A DNA stretch of 64,000 nt from Pseudomonadota bacterium (GCA_023388335.1 JAEWGL010000079.1:16912-80911), one strand, 5' to 3'; numbered from the stretch's first letter, positions 34,691-43,536 are shown. Notes: generated by a model from the sequence alone, not told the origin. Numbers and translations: made by a program.

Positions 34691-34933
34691 ACAGGGCAAA
34701 AACGCAAATGCTGTGATCGCCGCGGATGGGAGCGCGGGCTTGCCCGCGAACGCCGCGCGGGCGGCGCTCGATCTCAAGGGCGCCACAACACCCAAGGCAT
34801 GAATCTGGTGGCCACCACGCAATCCCCCTCGGCAAGTCGTGATGAACTTGAAATCAATGGAATTTTTTCGCCCGAGCGCCATCCAAGGCTGACACAGATC
34901 CGTCTCAGATCCGCTTTTCCTAGGAGCTTGCCC

Positions 34934-35626
34934 ATGTTCAACATGCGTCGTCTGATAATCGTCGCTACCGCTGCCGCCGTGATGTCCGGTTGTGCCAGCA
35001 ACAACCCGTACGACAACCAAGGCCAGGCCCAGGGCTCGACCGGCGTGAGCAAGACCGCCAAGTACGGTGGCCTCGGTGCACTGGCCGGAGCCGTCGCCGG
35101 TGCCGCCATCGACCACAACAACCGCGGCAAGGGTGCGCTGATCGGTGCCGCCGCCGTGGGTGCGGCCGCTGCGGGCTACGGCTACTACGCCGACCGCCAG
35201 GAAGCCGCGCTGCGCGAGAGCATGGCCAACACGGGGGTCGAAGTGCAGCGTGAAGGCGACCAGATCAAGCTGATCATGCCGGGCAATATCACGTTCGCCA
35301 CCGACTCCTCGAACATCGCTCCAAGCTTCTATTCGCCACTGAACAACCTGGCCAGTTCGTTCAAGCAATTCAACCAGAACACCATTGAAGTGGTCGGTTT
35401 CACCGACAGCACTGGCAGCCGCCAGCACAACATGGACCTTTCGCAGCGCCGTGCCCAGGCGGTCAGCAGCTACCTGACCTCCCAGGGTGTCGATGCTTCG
35501 CGCGTCTCGGTGCGTGGCATGGGGCCTGACCAGCCAGTGGCCAGCAACGCCGATGCCAACGGCCGTGCGCAGAACCGCCGGGTCGAGGTCAACCTGAAGC
35601 CGATTCCTGGGCAGCAGTATCAGTAA
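34934..35626 (+). CDS. OmpA-family lipoprotein (YiaD-like)
   Basis: 230-residue outer-membrane lipoprotein. MFNMRRLIIVATAAAVMSGC is a signal with lipobox MSGC; a glycine-zipper region (GALAGAVAGAAIDHNN, GALIGAAAVGAAAAGYGYYA) follows, and the C-terminal OmpA domain (VEVVGFTDSTGS...AQNRRVEVNL) should bind peptidoglycan. The Shine-Dalgarno AGGAG is seven bases before this ATG; an alternative ATG three codons later is possible. A hairpin terminator follows the stop. Confidence 0.92.
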   Translation: MFNMRRLIIVATAAAVMSGCASNNPYDNQGQAQGSTGVSKTAKYGGLGALAGAVAGAAIDHNNRGKGALIGAAAVGAAAAGYGYYADRQEAALRESMANTGVEVQREGDQIKLIMPGNITFATDSSNIAPSFYSPLNNLASSFKQFNQNTIEVVGFTDSTGSRQHNMDLSQRRAQAVSSYLTSQGVDASRVSVRGMGPDQPVASNADANGRAQNRRVEVNLKPIPGQQYQ

Positions 35627-35658
35627 GCTGCACGTCACAGGCTTCACGCAGCAAGAAA

Positions 35659-35687
35659 ACGGGGCAAGCCAGTAGGGCTTGCCCCGT
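35659..35687. terminator. Terminator between the OmpA-like gene and pta
   Basis: Perfect stem ACGGGGCAAGCC/GGCTTGCCCCGT with a 5-base loop between convergent genes; A-rich on the left and TCTT on the right, so it may act in both directions. Confidence 0.8.
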
Positions 35688-35693
35688 CTTCGT

Positions 35694-37778
35694 TCAGCGG
35701 TTGGCCTGGATCGCGGTGAGGGCGATGGTGTAGACGATGTCGTCGACCTGGGCGCCGCGCGGCAGGTCGTTGACCGGCTTGCGCAGGCCCTGGAGCATCG
35801 GTCCGAGGCTGACGCAGTCGGCGCTACGCTGTACCGCCTTGTGCGTGGTGTTGCCGGTGTTCAGGTCGGGGAACACGAACACCGTGGCGCGACCGGCCAC
35901 CGGGCTATGTGGGGCCAGCTGACGGGCGATCTGCGGGTTGGCGGCGGCATCGTACTGCAGCGGGCCATCGATCAGCAGGCCACGCTCGGCCTGCTGCGCC
36001 AGCAGGGTCGCCTCGCGGACCTTCTCCACTTCCTCGCCGCTGGCGGCCGAGTCGCTCGAATAGCTGATCATCGCCACCCGCGGCGCAATGCCGAAGGCCT
36101 CTGCCGAATCGGCGCTCTGCCGGGCGATCTCAGCCAGTTCCGCGGCGCTGGGATGCGGGTTCATCACACAGTCGCCGTACACCAGCACCTGCTCGGGGAA
36201 GAGCATGAAGAACACCGACGACACCAGGCTGCAACCCGGGGCCGTCTTGATCAGTTGCAGGGCAGGGCGGATGGTGTTGGCCGTAGAGTGGACCAGGCCG
36301 GAGACCAGGCCATCGACCTCGTCCAAGGCCAACATCATGGTCCCGATCACTACCGGGTCTTCCAGCTGCTGCTCGGCCATTGGCGCGTTCAGGCTCTTGC
36401 TCTTGCGCAGGCTGACCATGGGCTCGACGTAGCGGCTGCGAATCAGGTCCGGGTCGAGGATCTCCAGGTCCGCGGGCAGGCTGATGCCCTGGGCGCGGGC
36501 CACGGCCTGGACGGCCTCCGGCTTGGCCAGCAATACACAGCGCGCGATGCCGCGGGCCTGGCAGATCGCTGCGGCCTGCACGGTCATGGGGTCGGCGCCT
36601 TCAGGCAGGACAATGCGCTTGTCGGCCTGCTGCGCCCGCTGGATCAACTGGTAGCGGAACACCGCCGGTGACAGGCGCAGCTCGCGCGGCGTGCCGCAGC
36701 GCTGGTGCAGCCAGTCGGCGTCCAGGTGGCCGGCGACAAAGTCGGTGATGAACTCGGCACGCTCGCGATCGTCCACCGGGATTTCGCGGTTGAGCTGGTT
36801 GAGCTGAGTCGCGGTGTCGTACGAGCCGGTGCTCACCGAAAGGATCGGCAGCCCCGCCTGCAAGGCGCCGCGGCACAGTTCAAGAATGCGTGCATCGGGC
36901 TTGCTGTCGCTGGTCAGCAGCAGGCCGGCCAAGGGCACGCCATTGATGGCTGCCAGGCTGACGGCCAGGATGATGTCGTCGCGATCGCCCGGCGTCACCA
37001 CCAGGGTGCCTGGCTTGAGCAACGGTACCGTGTTGGCCACGGTGCGCGCGCAGATGATGATGGTGTTCATGCGCCGTTGCTCGTAGTCGCCGGCGTTGAG
37101 TACCTGGGCGCCTAGCAAGTCGGCCACGTCACGTGTGCGCGGCGCGTTGAGCTCGGCCTGGAAGGGTATGCAGCCAAGCAGGCGGAAGTCGTTGCCGCGC
37201 AGCAACGGCGAGTGCTCGCGCAGGCGCGCGGCAAAATCGGTCATGCTTTCTTCGGTGCGCACCTTGTTGAGGATCACGCCCAGCACCTTCGGGTCGCGAG
37301 GTCCGCCAAACAGTTGGGCCTGCAGCTCGACCCGGCCAGACAGCTCGCTGAGCACTTCGTTTTCTGGCGCCGAGACCAGGATCACCTCGGCATCCAGGCT
37401 CTTGGCCAAGTGCAGGTTGACCCGCGCGGCGTAGCTGGCATGCCGGGTCGGCACCATGCCCTCGACCACCACCACGTCCTTGCCGATGCACGCCTGCTGG
37501 TACAGGGTGATGATCTGTTCGAGCAGCTCATCGAGCTGGCCGTCACCGAGCATGCGCTCCACATGGGCCAGGCTCAGCGGGGTTGGGGGCTTGAGGCCAT
37601 GGGTGCGGGCCATCAGCTCGGTGGAGCGCTCTGGGCCGGTGTCGCCGGGATGGGGCTGGGCGATCGGCTTGAAGAAGCCCACCTTCAGCCCGGCACGCTC
37701 CAGGGTCCGTACCAGGCCCAGGCTGATGGAAGTCAGGCCGACACCGAAGTCGGTCGGCGCGATGAAAAATGTCTGCAT
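35694..37778 (-). CDS. pta: Phosphate acetyltransferase
   Basis: 694-residue long-form Pta converting acetyl-CoA and phosphate to acetyl phosphate and CoA. It has an N-terminal P-loop-like (AAA_26) domain starting MQTFFIAPTDFGVGLTSISL, a central DRTGG domain and a C-terminal PTA/PTB catalytic domain with CVLLAKPEAVQAV, DGLVSGLVHSTANTIRPAL and MISYSSDSAASG. Length fits proteobacterial Pta. No ackA is adjacent in the window. The start is at the conserved MQTFF, with weak GAG upstream. Confidence 0.94.
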   Translation of the reverse strand: MQTFFIAPTDFGVGLTSISLGLVRTLERAGLKVGFFKPIAQPHPGDTGPERSTELMARTHGLKPPTPLSLAHVERMLGDGQLDELLEQIITLYQQACIGKDVVVVEGMVPTRHASYAARVNLHLAKSLDAEVILVSAPENEVLSELSGRVELQAQLFGGPRDPKVLGVILNKVRTEESMTDFAARLREHSPLLRGNDFRLLGCIPFQAELNAPRTRDVADLLGAQVLNAGDYEQRRMNTIIICARTVANTVPLLKPGTLVVTPGDRDDIILAVSLAAINGVPLAGLLLTSDSKPDARILELCRGALQAGLPILSVSTGSYDTATQLNQLNREIPVDDRERAEFITDFVAGHLDADWLHQRCGTPRELRLSPAVFRYQLIQRAQQADKRIVLPEGADPMTVQAAAICQARGIARCVLLAKPEAVQAVARAQGISLPADLEILDPDLIRSRYVEPMVSLRKSKSLNAPMAEQQLEDPVVIGTMMLALDEVDGLVSGLVHSTANTIRPALQLIKTAPGCSLVSSVFFMLFPEQVLVYGDCVMNPHPSAAELAEIARQSADSAEAFGIAPRVAMISYSSDSAASGEEVEKVREATLLAQQAERGLLIDGPLQYDAAANPQIARQLAPHSPVAGRATVFVFPDLNTGNTTHKAVQRSADCVSLGPMLQGLRKPVNDLPRGAQVDDIVYTIALTAIQANR

Positions 37779-37811
37779 GCGGGCGTCTCGAAGTAAGCGC
37801 TGCAAAAGGCT

Positions 37812-38105
37812 CTAGGGTAGCGCTATCGGTTGCTGGGCGCACCAGCCACAAGGAAATGCCTGGCCAATACGCTGGTGGCGTTGCTCGGCATCGAGCACCC
37901 AGGGACGTGCCTGCCAGGGCGGCTGGTGGCGCAGGTGCTGGGTATGGCCGCAGGACAGCTCGACCACCCAGTGGCCGTTTTCATCCTGGTGGAACCCCAG
38001 CACCCGACTGACGGGTGCGGCATTGTCCGGGTTGCGTTCGCAATCAGGCGATGCGTTGGTTACACTTGTTCGTTCTACATTCTTCTGCAAAAGGTCTCGC
38101 CCCAT
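37812..38105 (-). CDS. DUF3565 small zinc-binding protein
   Basis: The C-terminal 60 or so residues match DUF3565: GFHQDENGHWVVELSCGHTQ, then HQPPWQARPWV and CGWC, with Cys and His ligands suggesting one zinc. The 5' end is unclear: the ATG used here overlaps the first bases of slyD on the other strand and lacks a Shine-Dalgarno; a GTG at 38003, right before the conserved block, is an alternative. It is upstream of pta on the same strand. Function is unknown. Confidence 0.65.
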   Translation of the reverse strand: MGRDLLQKNVERTSVTNASPDCERNPDNAAPVSRVLGFHQDENGHWVVELSCGHTQHLRHQPPWQARPWVLDAEQRHQRIGQAFPCGWCAQQPIALP

Positions 38106-38589
38106 GCTGATCGCCGCCAACAAGGCTGTCTCCATCGACTATACCCTGACCAACGACGCCGGGGAGGTCATCGACAGCTCCTCCGGTGGCGCGCCGCTGG
38201 TTTACCTGCACGGTGCAAGCAATATCATCCCGGGCCTGGAAAAAGCCCTGGAAGGCAAGCAGACCGGTGATGAGCTGGACGTCGCCGTCGAGCCGGAAGA
38301 CGCCTACGGCGAATACCTGGCCGAGCTGGTCAGCACCCTGAATCGCAGCATGTTCGAAGGCGTCGACGTGCTGGAAGTCGGCATGCAGTTCCACGCTTCG
38401 GCGCCGGACGGCCAGATGCAGATCGTCACCATCCGCGATCTCGATGGCGACGACGTGACTGTCGACGGCAACCACCCACTGGCGGGCCAGCGCCTGAACT
38501 TCAAGGTCAAGGTCGTCGACGTACGTGATGCCAGCGAAGAAGAAATCGCTCACAAGCATATCCACGGTGAAGGTGGCCATCATCACTGA
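38104..38589 (+). CDS. slyD: FKBP-type peptidyl-prolyl isomerase (SlyD-like)
   Basis: 161-residue cytoplasmic cis-trans prolyl isomerase and chaperone. The sequence starts MLIAANKAVSIDYTLTNDAG; FKBP residues are in PLVYLHGASNIIPGLEKAL, with an insert-in-flap segment in between, and a short His-rich tail HKHIHGEGGHHH that may bind Ni2+ or Zn2+. The tail is shorter than in E. coli SlyD. The ATG has AGG upstream and overlaps the divergent DUF3565 start. Confidence 0.88.
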   Translation: MLIAANKAVSIDYTLTNDAGEVIDSSSGGAPLVYLHGASNIIPGLEKALEGKQTGDELDVAVEPEDAYGEYLAELVSTLNRSMFEGVDVLEVGMQFHASAPDGQMQIVTIRDLDGDDVTVDGNHPLAGQRLNFKVKVVDVRDASEEEIAHKHIHGEGGHHH

Positions 38590-38735
38590 TTTTCTGCGCT
38601 AAGCTCAGAGAGTCGCAGGCGCTCGGGCAAGCCGGACTTGCTCTCCGTAGGAGAGTGGACGGTTTGGCTGCGCGCCTTTTTTTGTGGGCGCATTTTGCCC
38701 GCGGCGGCAACCGGGAACCTGAGAGGGAGTTCGTC

Positions 38736-39218
38736 ATGAGTGCATTTCACGAGCTGAAACTGAAGGCGTTGAACGGTGAGGAACTGTCGCTGACGCCGTT
38801 CAAGGACCAAGTGGTGCTGGTGGTCAACGTCGCCTCCAAATGCGGTCTGACGCCGCAATACAAAGCGTTGGAGAACCTCTACCAGCACTACAAGGACAAG
38901 GGATTCCACGTGCTGGGCCTGCCGTGCAACCAATTTGCCGGCCAGGAGCCTGGGAGCGAAAAGGATATCCAGGACTTCTGCAGGCTCAACTATGGGGTCA
39001 GTTTCCCCTTGGGTAGCAAGCTTGAGGTCAATGGCCCGCAGCGTCACTCGCTGTATCGCTTGCTGGCAGGCGAAGGTGCAGAGTTCCCTGGCGACATCAC
39101 CTGGAACTTCGAGAAATTCCTGGTGGGCAAGGATGGACGGGTGCTGGCTCGCTTCGCCCCGCGCACTGCGCCAGACGATCCGACGGTGGTACAGGCGATC
39201 GAAAAGGCCCTGGCCTGA
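38736..39218 (+). CDS. Glutathione peroxidase-family thiol peroxidase
   Basis: 160-residue enzyme reducing peroxides. The catalytic cysteine (in place of selenocysteine) is in NVASKCGLTPQY, glutamine in LPCNQFAGQEPGS and tryptophan in TWNFEKFL. In bacteria such proteins mostly use thioredoxin. The start MSAFHELKL has GAGGGAG upstream. No signal peptide. It lies between slyD and the convergent glycosyltransferase. Confidence 0.92.
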   Translation: MSAFHELKLKALNGEELSLTPFKDQVVLVVNVASKCGLTPQYKALENLYQHYKDKGFHVLGLPCNQFAGQEPGSEKDIQDFCRLNYGVSFPLGSKLEVNGPQRHSLYRLLAGEGAEFPGDITWNFEKFLVGKDGRVLARFAPRTAPDDPTVVQAIEKALA

Positions 39219-39288
39219 TTCGACGGTCCAGCGTAACGCCGTGTGGGCAGGCTGCGTAGACCGGGCCTGCCTGGCGACATCCAGCCCT

Positions 39289-40506
39289 TTAGCCGCGAGG
39301 CGCTGATGCCCCTGATTTGATCGCCAGCGGCGCGCCCCCCGGGGTGCTGCCAGCCGGGTAGCCTTGCCGACAGGCGCTGTGCAGGTGGCTTTCGAACTGC
39401 TCGATGATCGCCGTCCAGCCATGGCGGCCAGCGTGCTGGCGTGCATTGAGGCGGACCCGGCGCAGGGTTTCGCTCTCTTCCAGCAACCAATTGGCGGCAT
39501 CGATGAAGGCAGCCTGATCTCCCGGCATGGCCAGCGCCCCGCTGTGGCCGTGGCGGATGTGCTGGGCAGCGGCGGCTTCGTCGTAAGCGACTACGCCAAG
39601 ACCGGAGGCCAGGGCTTCGAGCACTACGTTGCCGAAGGTTTCGGTAAGGCTCGGAAAGAGGAACAGGTCACCGCTGGCATAGTGCTGCGCCAGCGCTTCG
39701 TCCCGCTGCGCACCGCAGAACACTGCGATAGGCAGCTGTTGTTCAAGGGCGGCGCGTTGCGGCCCGTCGCCGACCACGACCAGACGCATGCGCCGCTGGG
39801 GGTAGTTACGTTGCAGCGCCTGCAGGCACGGCAGGAGCAGGCCGAGGTTTTTCTCGGGAGCCAGCCGGCCGACATGCAGCAAGGCGATGTCATCGGGCCC
39901 CAAGCCCCAGCTGTCGCGCAGGGCCTGGCAACGGCGCGCGGGGTTGAACAACCCTGCATCCACACCGCGGGCCATCAGGGCCAGGCGCTCGAAGCCGCGA
40001 CGCTCCAGTTCCAGACGTTGGCTGGCGCTGGGTACCAGGGTGGTGGTAGTGCGCCGGTGGAACCAGCGCAGGTAGTGAGTCACCAGACGAGCCAGCAGGC
40101 CCAGGCCATACTGGCGCGAGTACTGTGGGAAATTGGTGTGGAAGCCACTGACTACAGCGATGCCCAGTCGCCGCGCCGCGCGCAAGGCGCTGAGCCCCAA
40201 CGGACCTTCGGTAGCGATGTACAGCACGTCGGGACGATGGCGGCGCCAGCGCCGCAGCAGTCTGTGCATCGACACCTGCCCCCATTGCAGCCCCGGATAG
40301 CCCGGCAGCGCCCAGCCACGGCACAGCAGCAGCTCGACGCCGTCGCTGGCGTCGCGGTCGCTGGCCTGCCGCGGACGCACCAGCTCGACCCGGTGACCGC
40401 GCTGGCGCAGACCTTCGCTGAGCCGGCCAAGGGTATTGGCCACGCCATTGATCTCAGGTGGGAAGGTTTCGCTGACCAAGGTGACATGCAGGGGCGGTAT
40501 GCTCAT
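39289..40506 (-). CDS. GT4-family glycosyltransferase (mannosyltransferase-like)
   Basis: 405-residue retaining GT-B enzyme. The N-terminal domain begins MSIPPLHVTLVSETFPPEIN, with the usual GVANTLGRLSEGL acceptor loop. The C-terminal donor domain has LLHVGRLAPEKNLGLLL, VVGDGPQRAAL and the signature LFPSLTETFGNVVLEALASG. This is the pattern of GDP-mannose-dependent alpha-mannosyltransferases (PimB/MgtA type). The acceptor is unknown; a glycolipid of the envelope is possible. A probable chemoreceptor remnant lies just upstream. Confidence 0.87.
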   Translation of the reverse strand: MSIPPLHVTLVSETFPPEINGVANTLGRLSEGLRQRGHRVELVRPRQASDRDASDGVELLLCRGWALPGYPGLQWGQVSMHRLLRRWRRHRPDVLYIATEGPLGLSALRAARRLGIAVVSGFHTNFPQYSRQYGLGLLARLVTHYLRWFHRRTTTTLVPSASQRLELERRGFERLALMARGVDAGLFNPARRCQALRDSWGLGPDDIALLHVGRLAPEKNLGLLLPCLQALQRNYPQRRMRLVVVGDGPQRAALEQQLPIAVFCGAQRDEALAQHYASGDLFLFPSLTETFGNVVLEALASGLGVVAYDEAAAAQHIRHGHSGALAMPGDQAAFIDAANWLLEESETLRRVRLNARQHAGRHGWTAIIEQFESHLHSACRQGYPAGSTPGGAPLAIKSGASAPRG

Positions 40507-40561
40507 GAAGGTCAGTCTGGGCCGGGCGGGTTGCGGTTATGTGACCTTCGTGTGACCGAGT

Positions 40562-40744
40562 TGTGATGGTACGCCCGCGACCCTTGCCCAGGCCGCGGTG
40601 GACATCATCGACAGCAGCAAACGCCAGGCCGAGCAAGGCCTGTCCCTGGCCGGTGAGACTGGCATGGTCATCGTCGAGATCCAGGAGGGTGCATGGAGGG
40701 TGGTCAGCGCCGTCGGCCAGTTCTCCGGCCAACTGCAGCACTAA
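40562..40744 (+). pseudogene. Remnant of a methyl-accepting chemotaxis protein gene (C-terminal end)
   Basis: The frame following the stop at 40553-40555 reads DGTPATLAQAAVDIIDSSKR, then helical heptad-like sequence with SLAGETGMVIVEIQ, and ends in AVGQFSGQLQH before a TAA at 40742. It has no start codon with a ribosome site and no upstream part. Composition and the ending resemble MCP signalling-domain termini. I recall a chemoreceptor gene (PP_0779) at this position in KT2440, so this looks like the leftover of a deletion. Assignment is tentative. Confidence 0.5.
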
Positions 40745-40828
40745 CTGTAAGCCACAAGCAGCAAGCTACAAGCCAAAAGCACGCCATGCGCGATCCGCTT
40801 TTTCTTGCGGCTTGAAGCTTGCAGCTTA
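40745..40828. repeat. AAGC-rich imperfect inverted repeat
   Basis: Left arm GTAAGCCACAAGCAGCAAGC and right arm GCTTGAAGCTTGCAGCTTAC are largely complementary over about 26 bases, with a spacer of some 30 bases. This resembles a dispersed Pseudomonas repeat and lies between the chemoreceptor remnant and the cysZ stop, where it may end transcription. Confidence 0.6.
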
Positions 40829-41554
40829 CTTCCGTTCGCGCACCCAGAACAGCGTGGCTCCCGCCACTGCCGCCGGCATCATCAGGATATTGACGAAAGG
40901 AATCATCAGCGCCAGGTAGGTGATCCCGCCAAACCCCAGGCTCTGCCAGCGTTTCTGGCGCAGCCAGGCGAGCATGTCCTGCCAGCTCATCTTGTTGTTG
41001 TCCGCCGGGTAGTCGATGTACTGGATGGCCATCATCCACACCCCGAACAATAGCCACAGCGGCGCGGCCACGATATTTACCACGGGGATCAGCGACAAGA
41101 TGAACAGGCCGATCGCCCGCGGCAGAAAGTAGCCCAGCTTGCGCATTTCGCGGCCCAGGGTGCGTGGCACCATGGCCATCAACTCGCTCCAGCTGAAATC
41201 CGGGAACGTGTCTTCGCCGCGCACCACCACCTCGACCTTTTCGGCGAGAAAACCATTGAATGGAGCCGCGATGATGTTGGCCACCAAGGTGAAGGTAAAG
41301 AAGATCATCAACACCACCAGCGCAACGAACAGCGGCCAGAGGAGGTAGGTGAGAAAGTCCAGCCAGTCCGGCAAGGTCGGCATCAAGGCATTCACCCACA
41401 GGCTGAACTGGTGGCCGGCGAAATACACCAGGCCGATGAATAGCGCCAGGTTGATGGTCAACGGCAGCAGGACGAACAGGCGCAGGCTCGGGCTCAGGAC
41501 CAGTTTCAGTCCTTCGCGCAGGTACTGAGGGCCAGAGAGAACAGGGGCTTGCAT
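40826..41554 (-). CDS. cysZ: CysZ/EI24-family membrane protein
   Basis: 242-residue inner-membrane protein of the EI24/CysZ family, starting MQAPVLSGPQYLREGLKLVL; this start has GGAG seven bases upstream. There are several membrane segments (LFVLLPLTINLALFIGLVYF, LWPLFVALVVLMIFFTFTLV, GLFILSLIPVVNIVAAPLWL). CysZ supports high-affinity sulfate or sulfite uptake. The internal NIIAAPFNGFLAEKVE motif is conserved in the family. It is divergent from the peroxiredoxin-trxB pair, consistent with a sulfur and redox neighbourhood. Confidence 0.88.
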   Translation of the reverse strand: MQAPVLSGPQYLREGLKLVLSPSLRLFVLLPLTINLALFIGLVYFAGHQFSLWVNALMPTLPDWLDFLTYLLWPLFVALVVLMIFFTFTLVANIIAAPFNGFLAEKVEVVVRGEDTFPDFSWSELMAMVPRTLGREMRKLGYFLPRAIGLFILSLIPVVNIVAAPLWLLFGVWMMAIQYIDYPADNNKMSWQDMLAWLRQKRWQSLGFGGITYLALMIPFVNILMMPAAVAGATLFWVRERK

Positions 41555-41704
41555 CAAGAAACTCCGGGATGAGGGGCACGCGCTGACCTTACCGAGTTTG
41601 CCGCGCTGGCGAAAGCCAGGGGAGAACTGGGAAACGGCCTGTAACAAAGCCAGGCGCGTCCGCCGCCTGTCTAATAGCAAGGCTTTGCAGTCTGTAGTCG
41701 TTGA

Positions 41705-41719
41705 ATAGAGCAGGTCTAT
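41705..41719 (+). promoter_or_regulatory. Possible OxyR half-site upstream of peroxiredoxin
   Basis: ATAG-N7-CTAT, also readable as ATAGA-N5-TCTAT, about 100 bases before the start codon. Only one of the two halves of the known OxyR tetramer consensus is good. I recall trxB and peroxiredoxin genes as OxyR targets in P. putida. Confidence 0.35.
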
Positions 41720-41818
41720 AAGGTGGATTGTCGAAGGATATTTCCTTAATCTCTGCCACCTCGCTAAAGTGCGCGCATCTTTTCAACGCCTTCGGATCCT
41801 GACTTTAAAGGAGTTTCC

Positions 41819-42418
41819 ATGAGCATTCTGGTCAACAAGCAAGCCCCTGATTTCGACTCGGCCGCCGTGCTGGGCGACGGCTCGATCGTCGACAGCTTCA
41901 AGCTGTCGTCCCTGCGCGGCAAATACGTCGTGCTGTTCTTCTGGCCGCTGGACTTCACCTTCGTCTGCCCGTCGGAAATCATTGCTCATAACAATCGCAT
42001 GGGCAAATTCCGCGAGCTGGGTGTGGAAGTGGTCGGCGTCTCGATCGACTCGCAGTTCACCCACCACGCCTGGCGCAGCACGCCGGTGGAGAAGGGCGGC
42101 ATCGGCGAAGTCGAGTTCACCATGGTCGCTGACGTCAAGCACGAGATCACCCGTGCCTACGGCATCGAGCACGATGACGGCGTGGCCCTGCGTGCCTCGT
42201 TCCTGATCGACCAGCAAGGCGTGGTGCAGCACCAAGTAGTCAACAACCTGCCGCTGGGTCGTGAAGTCGACGAGATGATCCGTCTGGTCGAAGCCCTGCA
42301 GTTCACCGAGCAGCACGGCGAAGTCTGCCCGGCCGGCTGGCGCAAGGGTCAGAAAGGCATGAAGGCCGACGCCAAGGGCGTGGCCGACTACCTGGCGGAA
42401 AACGCCACCAGCCTGTAA
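41819..42418 (+). CDS. Typical 2-Cys peroxiredoxin (AhpC/TSA family)
   Basis: 199-residue thiol peroxidase. The peroxidatic Cys is in DFTFVCPSE and the resolving Cys in HGEVCPAGW near the C-terminus. There is a full Shine-Dalgarno (AAAGGAG) before MSILVNKQAPDF. It is followed after about 130 bases by trxB, a plausible source of reducing power through thioredoxin, since no ahpF is adjacent. An inverted repeat AGGTCC/GGACCT at 42424-42445 lies between the two genes. Confidence 0.92.
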   Translation: MSILVNKQAPDFDSAAVLGDGSIVDSFKLSSLRGKYVVLFFWPLDFTFVCPSEIIAHNNRMGKFRELGVEVVGVSIDSQFTHHAWRSTPVEKGGIGEVEFTMVADVKHEITRAYGIEHDDGVALRASFLIDQQGVVQHQVVNNLPLGREVDEMIRLVEALQFTEQHGEVCPAGWRKGQKGMKADAKGVADYLAENATSL

Positions 42419-42552
42419 GGCAAAGGTCCCGTTTTTTCAGGACCTGCGGGTAACAGCCTTCCCCAAGTGCTGCGCAGGTTCTTTTTTATTCCCGCCGGCA
42501 ATGCCGGCGATCCGAGGCTGGCCAATGCGGACCAGCCCGACAGGAGCCCGTC

Positions 42553-43515
42553 ATGTCTGAAGCACGTCATTCGCGAGTCATCATTCTCGGTTCCGGCCCT
42601 GCCGGCTACAGCGCCGCGGTCTATGCTGCCCGTGCCAACCTCAAGCCACTGCTGATCACTGGCATGCAGGCCGGCGGCCAGCTGACCACCACCACCGAAG
42701 TCGACAACTGGCCGGGCGACGCCCATGGCCTGACCGGCCCGGCGCTGATGCAACGCATGCAGGAACACGCCGAGCGCTTCGAGACCGAGATCGTCTTCGA
42801 CCACATCAACGCCGTCGACCTGGCGCAAAAGCCCTACACCCTGCGCGGTGACAGTGGTACCTACACCTGCGACGCGCTGATCATCGCCACCGGTGCCAGC
42901 GCTCGTTACCTGGGCCTGCCGTCCGAAGAGCAGTTCATGGGCAAAGGCGTATCGGCCTGCGCCACCTGCGACGGTTTCTTCTACCGCAACAAGCCTGTTG
43001 CAGTCGTAGGCGGCGGCAACACCGCCGTGGAAGAAGCCCTGTACCTGGCCAACATCGCCAGCAAGGTCACCCTGGTGCACCGCCGCGAGACTTTCCGCGC
43101 CGAAAAGATCCTGATCGACAAGCTGCACGCCCGTGTGGCCGAAGGCAAGATCGAGCTCAAGCTCAACGCGACCCTGGACGAAGTGCTGGGTGACAACATG
43201 GGCGTGACTGGCGCGCGCTTGAAGAACAACGACGGTACCAGCGACGAGATCAAGGTGGACGGCGTGTTCATCGCCATTGGCCACACCCCGAACACCTCGC
43301 TGTTCGAAGGCCAGCTGACCCTCAAGGACGGCTACCTGGTGGTCCAGGGCGGCCGTGAAGGCAACGCCACCGCCACCAATGTCGACGGCGTGTTCGCGGC
43401 TGGCGACGTGGCCGACCACGTCTACCGCCAGGCCATCACCTCGGCCGGCGCTGGCTGCATGGCGGCCCTGGACGTCGAGCGTTACCTGGACGGCCTGCAG
43501 AACGCTTCGTTCTGA
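42553..43515 (+). CDS. trxB: Thioredoxin reductase
   Basis: 320-residue FAD/NADPH enzyme. The N-terminal FAD motif is IILGSGPAGYSAAVYAAR, the redox-active pair is CATC in SACATCDGFFYR, the NADPH motif is VVGGGNTAVEEALYL and the C-terminal FAD block is GVFAAGDVADH. Length is typical of bacterial low-Mr TrxB. A strong terminator follows. It follows peroxiredoxin, making a peroxide-detoxification unit. Confidence 0.96.
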   Translation: MSEARHSRVIILGSGPAGYSAAVYAARANLKPLLITGMQAGGQLTTTTEVDNWPGDAHGLTGPALMQRMQEHAERFETEIVFDHINAVDLAQKPYTLRGDSGTYTCDALIIATGASARYLGLPSEEQFMGKGVSACATCDGFFYRNKPVAVVGGGNTAVEEALYLANIASKVTLVHRRETFRAEKILIDKLHARVAEGKIELKLNATLDEVLGDNMGVTGARLKNNDGTSDEIKVDGVFIAIGHTPNTSLFEGQLTLKDGYLVVQGGREGNATATNVDGVFAAGDVADHVYRQAITSAGAGCMAALDVERYLDGLQNASF

Positions 43516-43536
43516 TCGTCCGGCGCCCCCCGGGCG

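Larger units (their letters stand above)
34128..34933. repeat. Intergenic repeat block of modular elements and REPs
   Basis: About 800 bases without a gene. Contents in order: CTTGAGATCG tail repeat (34149-34181); modular repeat copy 1 with left flank 34266-34309, REP-type palindromic core and right flank 34381-34455; copy 2 with left flank from 34456, a different core and right flank from 34628; an inverted tail repeat (34769-34801). The promoter of the OmpA-like gene must lie in the last 130 bases. Confidence 0.8.

Noticed and set aside
34128..34933. Possible CRISPR array or tRNA cluster in the repeat block
   Set aside because: Repeats are few, unequal in length and palindromic, with unequal cores and no regular spacers; no cloverleaf with a TTCRA arm was found.
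42424..42445. Inverted repeat AGGTCC/GGACCT after the peroxiredoxin gene as a terminator
   Set aside because: The T run is in the loop and not after the stem, so standard termination is not supported.
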